From contig VWZL01001965.1 in NCBI GenBank assembly GCA_013396915.1, positions 186,001 to 250,000 on the forward strand: a stretch of 64,000 nt of DNA, given 5' to 3'. A program made the translations under genes and the position numbers. Shown here in pieces: positions 37,126 to 50,400 of the stretch. The DNA is from Stercorarius parasiticus (Eukaryota > Chordata > Aves > Charadriiformes > Stercorariidae). The notes under the pieces are model-generated. The model was not told the origin of the DNA. It saw only the letters and a program-made list of their open reading frames with translations, and searched no databases. Numbering within the stretch: the first letter of the stretch is position 1; every line of letters begins with the position of its first letter.

Positions 37126-40100
37126 GCATCAAGATTCTTCCTGCAATCACTCACAGAGGATGAATATCTACAAAAAATTTAGGATCAAAACAGTTAATAG
37201 AGTGGATAAATTATTCAGAGACACTGGCAATGATGTTCTCCTGTTAATTCATAAGATATATCTAGGGACTTCCAATTGTCTTCCTGAGTAAGCTCCACTT
37301 TCAGCTGATGCTAAAAGCTAGTTACAGAATGGTTGGTCTTTTGAAACATTTCATTAAAATATTTCAATTTTCATAATCACATATATTTATCCTAAGAGAG
37401 AAAGAGAAATGTATTTTTTGCCTTTTTTTTTAAGAAAAAAGCCAGATAGCTGAGGCAAATTCACTTCTTGTTCGATGTAAGTCAACTGTCACCACTCTTT
37501 ACAACCCTAACCTTCAAACCTTTGAAGTGCTTCTGCAGTTCAGATCTGGATGACTTCTACAGGATCTAGTGTGGTGCTTCACAGGTCTGTGACTGCAGGG
37601 TACAGAAGACCTGGTGGTTGTAGAAGACACTCTTGGCCAAGAACAGAACACTGCTGTTGCTGTGGCTCCCTTGTAGGTTTGGCCTCTACGTTTCCTATTA
37701 ACTGTTAAAAAAGAAACCAAAAGCAAGCAGACGTGTCCATGTCACTGGCTGTCCGGGTAGAGCTTCTGAAGAGAATCAAGGAAGGAACGCACTCAGAGCC
37801 TGCAGCATTTCTTTTCTTCAGGCTTAATGAAGTCCACTGCAACCAGCAGAAAACAATTTTCTTAAGACACCTTGCCTCTGGCATTTACTCCTCCAGTAAG
37901 CCTGTCCATAGTGGTGTGCAGGGACATAGACAAAGAAAATTGTACTGCTTCTAGCAATGACCAGTTCTCTGGACAAAGAACCTTATTCGGGCTCTTATTT
38001 CTGCCATTTTAGCACACAGTTACAGGAGACGTGGAGAAGAATATGGAGAAAAAGACAGGTTTCTGATGCAAGCCTATATACAAGAACAACAATGAAACAA
38101 CTTTCCAGGAGATGACCATGAAAAGACTTTGCTAATACCAATCACCACTGAAAGGGCATGTTTATGTTCTCCATTTCCTTCTTCGTCTAAGAGGCAGCTG
38201 TGAAAAAAAATAAACTACTTCATGAGATCGCTTTGTGCACTACAAGCTCAACTTCTGATATGTTTTATTTCTTTATTAGGAAATGATAACACAATCATTG
38301 ATTAATGTGAATTCTTGCAAAATAATACTTTAAAAAAGAGAAAGCCTGTATGTATTTCAAACTGCCATGGAAATTAATGCATTAAAAATATTTTCCCTTT
38401 ATTTTAAGAGAAGCTATGGTAAAGGATGTGATACATTACCCTATAACTCTGCAAGTCATTTTCAACACACCACCTACACTAAATGTATTAATAACTTCCC
38501 TAAGGTGAGTATCATGCAGAGCACAGATGAATGTTATTGATGTTTTCAATTTTTAAGGCTTTTTAGTGCTATTGGCTGAAATGTTTGCTTCTTATTTTCA
38601 TGCTGTTAATTTTGCATGTTTCTCATTGTCAATATGCACCAGGTTAAGACTCCAAAACACTCTTAAGAACCAAAGTTGAATCTTCAAATAATACATGTTT
38701 TATTTTTAAATTAAATCTGGATTGTCCTATTTTGCTAGAGGTAACCCCCAAAACAATAAAGTTACAAAAAATGTATCTATAACCTCAGTTAAACATTAAC
38801 AAAGTTGAATACTGAGTATTTTAATAATTTAACATTCTTAATAATTAAAATATATTGTTTTGCTTGCATTTTGAATGAAATAGAAAAATCACTGCTCGTT
38901 TCCATGTTAACTAGATAACTAATGAGTATGAATTTCTAGTGCAGCAAAACTACCTGTCCTCATGATCCCATGGGTTGTAAAAAGAGAATTAGATAGCATC
39001 TTAGAATCTACCTAGTGTTCTATGAATAAATTCCCCTAGTTGGCCTTCTTGTGATAAGTCTCTCATTAGGAGAAACTCCCTTTCTAACTGGCATGACTTG
39101 TTAGCCTTTTTGGAATGACCGTGAAGAATTATTTTACTTCTCTCTCTGTGCATTCTGCTTTGGAAGTGAACTGGTCCTTCACTTAATTCACTGCTGCCTC
39201 AATTAGTCCAGCCTTCTGGAAATCTTAAACTCCATCACCGGCTCTCATCCACTCCTTAACCATCACACTGTTGACCAGAGGCTCACTTAAGTGTAGAAGA
39301 TATGATTTCCATATAAATTAACCTACAGTACTTCAGTGGCACTTTTCACAGTCTAGTAATGTTTAATATGAGCTAAAAAATTGTCAAGTCCCGATCACAT
39401 GATTTCTTGCCAGGAGGAAAACAAAGAAAAGCTTTTGGATTGCCTTACTATCTTGGACACTGACACAACTACCACAACATAAAAAACAGCAGAAAAAATC
39501 CTAGCTTAATAGCACAAATGATGGCATTCCCCCTATAGTCTATACATTGCAAGGGAGGAAATATTCTTTTCACGAACTTGAAACATTTGAACATAGCATG
39601 GTAGCACATGCAACTTCAGTCTCATGTGGAAGAACAAGAAAAATGTGTGTAAAAGTGGAATATCCCAGTGAAAAATGCTCTAGTGGCTCACGAGATTAAC
39701 AATGCCTATGTAACCAAGAGAGGTTCCCAGGCATTTGAGACTCCAAGATTTACTCCACTTTCACTGACTGCATATGATCAGATTTTGACCACCAGAGTCG
39801 CCAATTTTGCAAGCCCCAAATTCATCAGCTGAAGAGAAAAGTATCAAAGTTGCCCACCTGGAGCTTAGCACAGGTTATGAAGTAATACTCCTTGCTGGGA
39901 CATCTCTTGTAAAACTAAGAAACAGAATGATAAAGAAAAGCACAGAGACTGGGAGTATGTATACAAGTTTGCCAAACCAGGTTCCTTCACCACAGTTTGC
40001 AATGTTGTCAGGCTTGTCTTAGGCACTTTTCCTCCCACATCAGACAAACTGAATACATAGATACCCTCAGACAACCTGCAGTAGCTGAAGTCCATTTACT

Positions 40101-42139
40101 CTGTCCAGTGAACATCTCTGAACATTTCTGCATTAAGGTTTGCCTGTTGCCCTTGCCAAAATTTCCTCTTCTCCACACTACTCTAGGATGACACATAATA
40201 TCTACTGCTGCTCTTTGCCACCTTCAGTTGCATTGCAGCTGGTAGCTGCAGTACAGTGATATTATTAATATAATAAATTTTAGAATTACATGATGAAGTG
40301 CTTTAATTTCCACCTTTCATCACCTTCTCTCAACCCTGCCCACTGACCCACCTTTACCCTCTAGCATTTGAAACCTCTTAAGACTTCAAAAAGCTGCAGA
40401 AAAAGGTTTCTCTTTTTCCCTCATAGCATGTTGCCCCCTTAGATTAGAGGGCTTATTGGAGCCTTACCTCTTTCTGTGTCATTTGGAAAAATGTGTAAAC
40501 ATACTTTTAATCCCCTTCACTGGGAAGGTCAAAATGGCTAACATCACAGCAGACGAACTAAACTGTTACAATCAGACTCTCCTGAATCGTCCAAATCTGA
40601 GCCTACTTTCGAATATTCAAAGAGACTTTATCACCAAAAGATTAGCTTCCTTGACCCTCCGAGGCCTCTTCTGCATCCACTGTGCAGAGCTCTAGCATGT
40701 CATGTCAGCTTTAAAGAGTATGTAAGTATAATTCACACCCACCTGACACTGCCAGAGTGATGAAAATGGACCTGTGTGTAAATTAAAACAATGTCCCCTA
40801 GCTTCAGATGTTTTGGCACTAGAATTGCTTAAATCAATATTTCAGCATTTTTAAAATTACATTTCTTATTAATGATAAAGAAATGCAATGTGTGTTTCAC
40901 TTCTAAGTGGATGGCTCTATTTTTCTATATGCGTCCCCCAAACCAGAGTTACAAAAAATGAATACAGACTCTCAATTTAAATATTTCAATGCCTCAGCTG
41001 TATTTATTCTCTCTTGTACAATATTTAATGTTCACTTATAGACACAAATATTTCCTTGATTTGAAAGGGTTTCGGTGGAATGGTTGAAGTATAGCAACTT
41101 GATGGGTTGTGTTTTTTGGGGAGTACTCTCCATTAGTCATGGCCAGTCTGGTCCTTTCAAACATCTGGCTGGATCTGCAAAGGTGATGAATACCCACAAG
41201 TCTATCTGAACAGTGTACACAGATCCTCTGAAAAATCAAGCAATTAGTAGACATTTAACAATTCAGAAGCTGCAAAAAATTAGCTGGTACTGTATGCGCA
41301 AACAGTTAGTTACAAAGAGAAAGCCCAAGAGCATAAGCATTGTTTGATTATGACATTTAAAATCTGAAGTTAAATTTCACCCTGCACCTAGCTGAACTTT
41401 ATTTTGCAAAACCTATTCTCTGTGAGGGCCTATTTTTGAATTCTTGCCAATGTGATCTGAAAATAAGCAGAATTGTTAACTTTCAGACCAAGTAGCAAAT
41501 CTTTTCCATTCTCGTGGGTGTTTGAGGTGGAGAGAAACAGCAACTGTTGCTCGTATTCATCTTTAGCCATGGCTGTGGGCATGAGAAGAGATGTAGCTCT
41601 TGATATGTTTCTATACTGTGTCAATAAATATATTTTTAAATCATACCACTGGTACTTTTTTATTACTTTTTTGTAGTACTATACATCAAAACCAAAAAAG
41701 AACAGCTAGTGGCTTGGACTATTTATCCACAGAAAAGAATAAAAGCCGCCAAACCTTGTGTGAGTTATCTGGACATGGTATCTAGAAATGAGGGATGGTT
41801 TCTGCCCATGTCTTTGTCCCTGCCTTGGCCTCAGTGGCCAGGCAGACTGAAGGAGTAAACAAATTTACCTTTCTCAGCAAGAGTATCAGGGCAACCCAGA
41901 AGCGTGTTATTTTCTTCTTCGTCTATCAGAACAGTGTTAATTACCACTCTGAGGAATAAAAGGAAATTATAGATGTTATCTGCTTTGATGCCTGTAAAGG
42001 CGTCCCAGAGAGAGGACCAGACTTGTGTCTACGTGTACAATCTAGCCCGATAAATACCAGATAAGAGCCCTCAGAGATGGACACCAAAGGGAGGTTTCAG
42101 AAAGCCTGTGGAATTTTATGTAACCTGGTACATTTAGAT

Positions 42140-42215
42140 GGGGAAATTTTCAAAGGAATATACTGGAGTTAGGGGCTAAATTCTGACTTAGATGACCAGT
42201 TTCAATGAGTTTGAA
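42140..42215. repeat. Possible ancient interspersed repeat (MITE-like, unnamed)
   Basis: The string 'aaattttcaaaggaatatac', then 'tggagttaggggctaaattc', then 'agtttcaatgag' resembles the common turtle/crocodilian motif 'gattttcaaaggagcctaa..gagttaggc' next to 'ccattgacttcaatgg'. It may be the same family as the copies near 9.3 and 11.3 kb. The call rests on recall, and the boundaries are guesses. Confidence 0.4.
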
Positions 42216-42959
42216 GACAGTAGAGTGTCTCTGAATTTCCTGAGAGTTCAGCCTGGACATATTCCAAGTGATAACTGGTTGTTAAAGGAGGAGGCCAGCA
42301 CTAGGCTGGTTGTTCTTGTTGTCACTATTATGCAGCCCCCAAAAGCCTCTGTGATGCACCGATAAGGAGCTGGTATGAATGAGTCACTGAAGGAAAATTA
42401 CGAGTCAAAGAACAAATTACATTTCAGAATTGTTGACTTTCTTTTTGACTACTGAAGCAGGTGTGCCATGTGCATGGAAAATGCTGTTAATTTAGCAATA
42501 CCAATGTTTGCTTTGCAAAAAGTCCACGTGGCTTCCCATGCGTGGCTGAGCCTCCTCAACTGCTCTTTGTTAAGCTTCGGTTCTGTTCTGTGTTGCAGGC
42601 AGGCTCTCTGCTTCCACAGTAACACAGCACTGCAGAGTCAGAATTAAATACTGGCTTTTGATGGATTAAAAGCAAATATATGGACGATACAGCTTATAGC
42701 ACCCTTTGTAAACAGCCAGGAAAATCCGCCAAAGGCATGTCCTGTGGGAGGGAGGACTGTTGTTTAACACGGAAACTTGCTCCAAGCAGTCACACGTCTC
42801 AATGAGCACAGCAAAGGTGCAATCCACATGTTTGAGATGGGTGATGCAATCTGATTCTGCCTGGATGTAAACCTACCTACCATCTGTTGGACAGAAAGGC
42901 CATGATGCTGCTTCATTACTGTGTCACCATGAGAAGACAGTTTAGCCACTTTGACGATT

Positions 42960-43570
42960 GATGTTCAATTAAAGTCTCTGACTCCAGGTCTACCCTGTCA
43001 TTATTTTTACATAGCTCCATCTCTTCTCTCTCAGCTAATCCAAACTATTGAAATGGTAAAGACACAGCACTGCTGGCAATAACTATCACTGCTTGGTTTC
43101 TTGTTGTTTTTTTCCCCCCTCGGGGTCATCAGTTTAACTTTATTGTTTTCTAATAAAATTGAGTTTTAAAGAAATTGCAGGACTCCTGCATTGCTGGATA
43201 ATTGTGTCTTCCTCAAATTAATAACCAGCTCCAGAGAGTACAATTAGGAATGAGAAATGTGGCAAAAGAAATATGCCTAAGTTTGTAGTTTTTCATTAAA
43301 TAACTGAGAAGAAATAGGCAACATAATTATTACAAATCAGCTGGAGTCCTGGTTGGGTCTACTTTTTTTTCTACTTTGCAGCCACCACCACTAGGAAGCA
43401 TTCATTGCCTGTGCTGTGGGACTCTGAGATGTATAGCACCATTCTCCTCGGTGAGCTGGTCTTTTCTGTTCAAAACCTCTGTAGGATTTCTTTTTAATTG
43501 GATAATTTATTTACTGCATTAAAAGCTTGGCATTGGCCCAATTCAGCTGTCATTTTAGGGGTGTGATGCG
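42960..43570. promoter_or_regulatory. Candidate conserved non-coding element
   Basis: The stretch is rich in ATTA/TAAT homeodomain-like words ('caaattaataaccagctcca', 'ggataatttatttactgcat', 'acataattattacaaatcag') and Sox-like 'attgtttt/attgtg' words. It also has non-repetitive GC-containing blocks such as 'gcaggactcctgcattgctg'. No repeat family or coding frame accounts for it. Enhancer function is inference. Confidence 0.25.
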
Positions 43571-45134
43571 TACAAGGAAGGAAAAACTGAATAATCTGTA
43601 GGCTGTTGCCTACTCATTGCACATGTAGACATGAAAGACTGACTAGAAACAGTCAAATGATCTTTTACATCTATATATAGGTATATTGCACTTATTTTCA
43701 GGTGTATTCGTTTGGATCATAGGTATGTCCTATTGTAGTCTGGTTTGGTTGGTTGGTTGCTTTTGTGGTTTTCATGATAGCATCCCCAATAATTGAGATT
43801 TACTCACACAAATTCACATCAGAAATATCTGTGAAGCTTATCTGCTCAGATGCAGGTGGAGAATGAAATTCATTCCTGGGCAGGGTTCAAGCTTTCTGCA
43901 TCTCACTTCAGCTCTGCTTTTGACACCTACCTGACCACAGCACTTTCTCACCCCATACATAAAACCTCCAGGACACCAAAAGCAGGAGTTCCTATCACCC
44001 TTGTGATAGCAACATTGCAGGATGCCTGTTTCTGGACTGACTGCAGACAACTGCCTTTGGTTCACAACTGGGATGGACATCCTCACAGAATGACAGACCA
44101 GCTTTTGGCTCCTTCCACCAGCTGCGTAGAGTCTGGCTGTGGGAGGGGGGTTAAATAGTGAAAATATCTGACTTCGCATCTGAGATTTTTGGCCACAGCA
44201 GTTGCACAATGTAATATTTCAAAAGTTTCCCAGATTTAGACTCAATTTCTCTGTTATTACAATGGATGAAAAAGGAAACCCATTTACATTTGACTTATAG
44301 TTTAGCTTCTGCTTGTCATTTAAATATCAATTACTGTTCTTTTCTACAACCAAATGTGATTTTCTATGGGTGATGTTAACCCAAACACTTTAATATATCT
44401 TTTTATGCTTTGGTCATGTTTCTTTTTGGAATTTTATGTAGAAGTCAATGAATTTTAAGGACATACTCCAATGGAGCAAATTAGAATTCTCCTGGGATAG
44501 CCTTATTGTCATTATTGTTATTGTTAAGTATTTTAGTGCTATATTCTCATTAATGTTACATTAATTTAAAATGTGCTGTTGTATATTATGTCTTGAACAT
44601 CAAATATGGGAAATGAGTAATTGAAACAAAACCCTCACTTCCATTATTTGAATTATAAACCATTTTGTAACCAAAACACTTTGTAACCAGGCTATCTAGA
44701 CTTAGACTCCTTTGATCTTTTTTGAAGTGTTCGTTTGAGAACTTAGTGTGAGGTGAACATATAGGCTATTCAGCCAGGCTGAGTTATTTGGGAGCAGATT
44801 TGGAGTTGCCCTGTGCTTGTTTTGGGAATGACCTGGCATCACAATGTACTCAAGCCATCTAGACAAGACTGAAGAAATTTAGTATATTGAAAAACTGTAC
44901 CAGCTCTCATAGTCACTTCTGAGCTGATTGACAGGAGAAAGAAAGCAGATGCAACCCCTGAAATTTAATGGGATTTCCCACTGACTGGGAGATATTTTGT
45001 AGCTGAAAACATATTTTTTGTTGCTGTTCTTATTTTTTCCCTGATATAGGTGAAAAATAAAATGAGGATGAATTGTTTACGTATCAGTTTCAAGTTCATA
45101 TGGTTCTCATCTCTGCATTTCTCACCAATTTCTA

Positions 45135-45560
45135 CAGATGCAAACCAATCAGCCTATATGAAATTTAACAAGAACAAATGCCAGATGCTGCACCTGGGAC
45201 AGAGTAATGTCAGACATGAGTATAAACTGGGAGAGGAGTGGCTGGAGAGCAGCCCTACAGAAAAGGATCTGAGGGTGCTGGTCGATAGTAAGTTTAATAT
45301 GAGTTAGCAGTGTGCCCTGGCAGCCAAGAGGGCAAACAGCAACCTGGGGTATCAGACTCCATCATGTCTATCAGTGTTTAAAAGGCATTTGGACAGTGCC
45401 CTTAAAAACATGCTTTAACTTTTGGTCAGCCCTGAATTGGTCAGGCAGTTGGGCTAGATGACTGTTGTAGGTACCTTACAACTGAAATATTCTGTTCTAT
45501 TCTATGCTATGTTATGCTATGTTATGCTACCCTACCCACCCTACCGTACCATGTTCTATA
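45135..45560 (+). mobile_element. CR1 LINE 3' part with internal deletion
   Basis: From about 45,155 the frame reads [15 protein letters not shown], then [15 protein letters not shown] and, after one stop, Q-C-A-L-A-A-K-R-A-N-S-N-L-G. This is the conserved end of the CR1 reverse transcriptase region. At about 45,350 it jumps directly to S-V-F-K-R-H-L-D-S-A-L-K-N-M-L and the 3' UTR ('ggtcaggcagttgggctaga', 'tgactgttgtagg'). Several hundred bases normally between these blocks are missing. It ends in a degenerate TTCTA/GCTAT tail (45,490-45,560). It is better preserved than the other CR1 copies here, hence younger, but not functional. Confidence 0.88.
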
Positions 45561-47702
45561 TCCTGAGAGAAATTTAATATTGATGGCCTACCTCACAGAC
45601 TGAGTCAAAGCCTACTAAAAGCATTAGAAGGCTCTCTAGTAATTTCAACAGGTTTGGGATTAGAATATGGATTACAAAACCAGCCTCTGACATGGGTTTG
45701 ATTTTTTTATAGTCACTACTATAACTTGTTACTTAATTTAACTTGTCATGATGAAAGACCAACATATAGTTCTGTCATAAAATGCTCTTCACCAGGTTTT
45801 GTTCTGATTCAAAACTGCTTCAAGACTGGATGTCACGAAAAGAAAAGTAATTTATTCTACCATATAATTCTCATGTTTTATTTCTACCAAGGGGAAATCA
45901 AGCTCAGCTCTTGTGCAAAAGAAATTGTACCAGAAGTACATGAAAGAAAAGTTTTCCTTCATGAAGCTTAATTTGAGCAGAGGTTGATTCTGGACATGAG
46001 AAAGTAAATAGACTTCCTTCAAGTTCCATATCTGGTTTTGTTTATTATTTTGTACTGTCTAATTCAAAATTTAATTCCTCCTGGGGGAAGAAATCCCAGG
46101 CTATCTTATTTATAGCTCTGTCACACACTGATTAGTTTGTTAGTTTGGTATGGATTACAGTTTATGCATGTTACCAACTCTTTGCTAGAGATGTTTGTGT
46201 TTTCTCCGTCACGGTGACTTAAGCATCTACCATCCACTGCAGCAGCACAAAGCAGCTTCTCAAAAAAATTTTTCACTGGTGACAAATGAAAAGAAGACTT
46301 TGCATGGGGCAAATGAGAGCCATATAGCAGTCTGACCAGGTCCGATTATCACAGAGCTAACTGGCTGGGTAGCAGGATCTTCAAAAAAAAGGAAGATTTT
46401 AGAAAAAATAATGCAAGTGCAAGCAGATGAAAAGTTTATTCTTTCCAGTAGCCCAGGCACACTTTGCTCATATTACATCTTCTGCATATAGATGAAGAAA
46501 TAATTAACCCTTTAGTTCTTGTATTAATACTTGCTTTTAAAGTCATAGTATTAGTTGACAATAGTGATATACTCTGTTTATATGCTATAGATCTTTCATT
46601 AGAAAACACTTATAAGAACTGAAGAGTCTTGATTGGTTTCCAGGTCTGCAGGATGCTGGCAACATTGCTGTACTGGAATATTTTTAATCAGTCATGTTTT
46701 CCATGCCTTACATAATGATTCTGTCATGCATGCTTTATCAATTTTGAGCCTTAGGCCTGTGTTTGTTGCAGAGTTGGAATTCTGTATGGTATGCATTAAA
46801 TAACCTTTCAGTAAGCAAGATAAAATATATTGGCTAGCTTCCAACATTGATAATGTACACCGAGTGAGAAAACCTATTTCTATCAAATTATGCATATGCA
46901 TTACATTATGTCGTACATGCCATGGCACAAGGAGCCACTGCTCAACCTTGTAAGCTCATTTGAGATCCCATAATAACGATATCTGCATTTGACTGACTTA
47001 ATCATCTGCACGACTGTTATTTCCAAGCTACAGTCTAGTTTCTTTAGAATTGTTACATCTTTCAAAAACCAGTGTATGAATAACACAGAGAAAGTAGTTT
47101 TCAGTTAGAAATGAAATTCTATAAACATTCAATTTTTCTTTGGAGTTTCCCAAAGGGAACTGGTGAAAGAAGCACATGTTCCTCAAAGCAAACACAAAGC
47201 CTTCAGAACTGGCTGGCATCATTGGCAATAGGTCACATCTGTCACTAGTTGTGGCTAGCACAGAAGTTGTGTATTTAAGAGCCTGACGTGGGCTACAGAA
47301 AGACCTTTGCAATGTCTTGAAAGTGTTACATATGACCACAGTGTTGAGGAGGTGTCAGAAACAAAGGACAGGAATTTGTATCTAAACTCCCCCAAGATAA
47401 GGAATTGCTGTTATCCCTACACTTCTTGAGTGAAAGACTAATATGAAGAAAAAGGCAAAGTGACATTTCAGAAATAGATCTCCAATATGTTCACACGGTT
47501 TTGAAAGTATTTATGATGTTTAACTCTTTAAATTCAAGTACCCATTCTCCTAGGTAGTGTTTGAGAATCACAAAAGTTGCCCAAATATCTTTGAAATTCA
47601 GGTATTATCAAGCTGCAAGAGAGTGAAGTTTAGGTTTCTGATGTCACATAGTGGTACCAAAACTCCCATACCATCCTTCAGCTTATATTTTCTTGAATCC
47701 TC
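45561..47702. other. Unassigned non-coding sequence
   Basis: No recognised gene or repeat. Overlapping small frames occur on both strands without domains. The stretch runs from the CR1 tail to the hexamer array. Confidence 0.45.
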
Positions 47703-47841
47703 GGAAAAGGAAAAGGAAGAGGAAGAGGAAAAGGGAAAAGGAAAAGCAAAAGGAAAAGCAAAAGGAAAAGGAAAAGGAAAAGGAAAAGGAAAAGGAAAAG
47801 GAAAAGGAAAAGGAAAAGGAAAAGGAAAAGGAAAAGGAAAA
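47703..47841. repeat. (GGAAAA)n purine-only microsatellite
   Basis: The array is all purine on the plus strand except for two cytosines in GCAAAA variants near 47,747 and 47,759. From about 47,760 to 47,841 the hexamer repeats without interruption, about 13-14 units. The left part (47,703-47,759) holds variants such as GGAAGA and GGGAAA. Because the unit length is a multiple of three it opens all frames, giving spurious G-K, K-E/R-K and (other strand) F-P or F-S repeat frames. Long homopurine runs can form triplexes and are prone to length change. Confidence 0.95.
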
Positions 47842-48715
47842 ATTGCTGAGGAACCACTGTACAATTTTTCCCTTTTTCGAACTTCCTTGAAGTTTTCTGC
47901 AGAGAATATTTGGCTTCAGTAACATTCAGAAACTCTCAAGAGATAAAAAATTCAAGTGCTTTGATTCAGATTTTAAATGAAGCACGTCTATGTTTATCAG
48001 TACAAAGGGGAAGGAATCTGTTCTTAACAGCAATACAGTACTTGATTAAAAAAGAACACAGAGTAATACTCTGGAGTGAGACACATTGATGAATAATGAA
48101 AAAGCAAAAGAAATACAAATCGAAGAAAGACAGAGTTTTCACAGTGGGTTAGCTACATGGGATGCCGATTACACTCAGAAGCTATTCATGTGTTTTACAT
48201 ACTCTATGAAATGTTAAGGAAAATCAATCCTAGGTACCAAATGGCACAAGGAATCCCCTTTCCTTTAGAAAAACTGTCATGGCTTCTGTTCTTCATTCTT
48301 GTCAACTGCAGTAAAACAACCAGATATGGCAATATATAACCCTATTAACCACTACGTGCTCTTTTGTCTGGAGTAAGGTTTCTTTTAATGAGGTGTTTCC
48401 TTTTGCTGTCAATTAAATGTTTACAGCCTCTTAAAGATGTAAAGTCAGTAACAAAGGACATTAGTAGAGGATAAATCTATTCTCTAGTTCAATGCCTTGC
48501 ACGATCACAGAGGCATAAAATACTGAAACGTGACTTCAGAAGTTATAGGGGAAAACATGGCTCCATTTCACCTGTCCTCTTTTCTGCCAACACTATACAG
48601 AGTTGGCTACAACTAGTAAGGGCTGCACACTATTTCATGGCTCTCATCAGCATTGATAGTGACATGCATGCACTAGAACTTGTTAAAGAGCAGGTAAAGC
48701 TGCAACAATTTAAAT

Positions 48716-48778
48716 AATAGATACATAGAATTATAGATAATAAAAATAGATAAATAGCAATATTAGATAAATAGCAGC
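48716..48778. repeat. Degenerate ATAGATA-rich low-complexity stretch
   Basis: Imperfect repeats of atagataa and agataaatagca occur, with the last unit duplicated (48,749-48,760 and 48,765-48,776). GATA words are frequent, but the tract is short and irregular, as in a decaying microsatellite. Confidence 0.6.
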
Positions 48779-50179
48779 AGAGACTGCACCTCTGGGGTCT
48801 ACAAGAGTCAAATGCTCAGCTCCATTTATTCATATAGCCCAGATTGCATTTCTTTCATCTTCTTTGTATCAAATATTTACTCTCCTTAACAGAACGTGGG
48901 TAGAGAAAGGTCTCTAAGTTTGCCGTGGCACAAGGTCTGCTGAGTAGGACTGATCCTCATCCTTTCGAGAATCACCACCTTTCTCTGTCTCAAAGTGGCT
49001 GTACACTGCCAAGATTCCTCCTTTGGATTGCTGGCACTTCTGAGAATTGTTTTTCATTTAAATTTAACCAAGGGTGCTAAAGCTGCATTTGCATCCATGA
49101 AACAAGCTCGCACACTCTCATGCACTTGATTCTTAGGCAGCTGTCAACAGTGGAGAAGTCTCAGTGGGGATGTCAGAGGTATCAGGAAGATGTTTCAGCT
49201 GTTAAGGTCTGATTCATGTCACTGACTGAGTGAGAAGGAGATCCTGAAGCCTATATTTGAAAAATCAAATAAATAAAAAAAATACAACTAAATAAAAGGA
49301 GAGGAGCTCTATAGCAAATGCATAAGGTTCTTTGAAAGTAAACAAAACAACATGTATGACAGGTATGAATCACTAAGTTGAGAGCATGTTATTTTTTTTG
49401 TTTTACTTTATTGCTGTGAGAAAGAAATCCCACTGGAGTATCAGACCCCATAAACAACATAGTTTTCTGCAGGAAACTAGAAGATTGCCCGGTGACCACA
49501 TCAAGGCCAATGATTTGTAATTAAGCAGCTACACAAGAGCAGGAGGTTATGTATTCTCAAACACAGAGTGAGAAAAACATATTGCTCTGTGTTTATGGAC
49601 TGTCTGCATACAAGATGAGAAAGTGCTCAAACTTAGTAGGAATTAGGTAGAGGAATTTAGGCTTCAGTCAAATGTGTAAGGTAAACCATATGTAACCAGT
49701 ACAAAACGCACAGTTAAAGGGGAGTCAGGAAGTCTTTTAATCATACAGGATACAGATTGCCCAGCTAAGGGTAGCCAAAATGCCAAATTTGGTTACAGAT
49801 GCAACAAAATCAGAATCAGTGGGGAAAAACTGACTAGAAGCATATTGCTTATTTCTCATGAGACCGGGCAAAAAAAGGGAAGAAGAGCAATGAAAAGATG
49901 CATGTGGATATGAGGGAAAGTGGAGAATAAGGTGTAAAATGAACCAGACAAAGGTGGGTGGACTTTCTGATGGTAGGGGTGCAAACATCTACAGCAAGCA
50001 GTGCTGTGGACCTGCAGACCCAAGCCCATGAGGATGACAGAGGGAACCTTAATGGACAACCCCATGCACCCTCCATCAGTTCTGTGCCTGGAAGGCTTCA
50101 TGTGGGAAGGGGGACCAAAGATGATCAGAATTGCATCCTAATACTAAGTCGACTGTGGAGGAAAGGGTGACAGAATTTT

Positions 50180-50400
50180 GTTTTAATAGCAGCTGTGTGC
50201 AATTAATGAGATTTAAGAGTGATAAATAGCAGCTTCATAATTGTGTATAATAACGTGCAAAATTATATAATTGTAAATTGATAACAGAGGTGTGTCCATT
50301 AGTTAATCAGGTTATTGACTTTTTTATTTTTTAGTTTCTTAGGAGCTTGTTGCTAAATCAATGAACACTATTGATTCTTGTACCAGTTGTGTTTCAAGGT
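50180..50400. promoter_or_regulatory. Candidate conserved non-coding element, homeodomain-rich
   Basis: A dense run of TAAT/ATTA cores ('gtgcaattaatgagatttaa', 'cttcataattgtgtataata', 'attatataattgtaaattg', 'ccattagttaatcaggttat') is followed by 'ctaaatcaatgaacactatt'. The density is well above that of adjacent kilobases by eye, and no repeat family fits. This texture is common in developmental enhancers, but AT-rich DNA alone can mimic it. Confidence 0.25.

Larger units (their letters stand above)
37126..45134. other. Unassigned non-coding sequence
   Basis: About 8 kb without a supportable gene. A possible old repeat (42,140-42,215) and a regulatory candidate (42,960-43,570) are listed separately. 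Facing frames at 43,838-44,209 (minus, 123 codons) and 43,850-44,158 (plus, 102 codons) sit in a locally GC-richer stretch but show no motif and no splice or start context worth calling. Confidence 0.45.

Noticed and set aside
43838..44209. 123-codon minus-strand ORF in a GC-richer patch
   Set aside because: The cysteine-rich look suggested a domain, but cysteine spacing fits none I know and a plus-strand frame covers the same bases.
47557..47922. 121-codon ORF with G-K repeats and facing F-P/F-S repeat frames
   Set aside because: All are created by the hexamer microsatellite, which opens every frame that lacks a stop in the unit.
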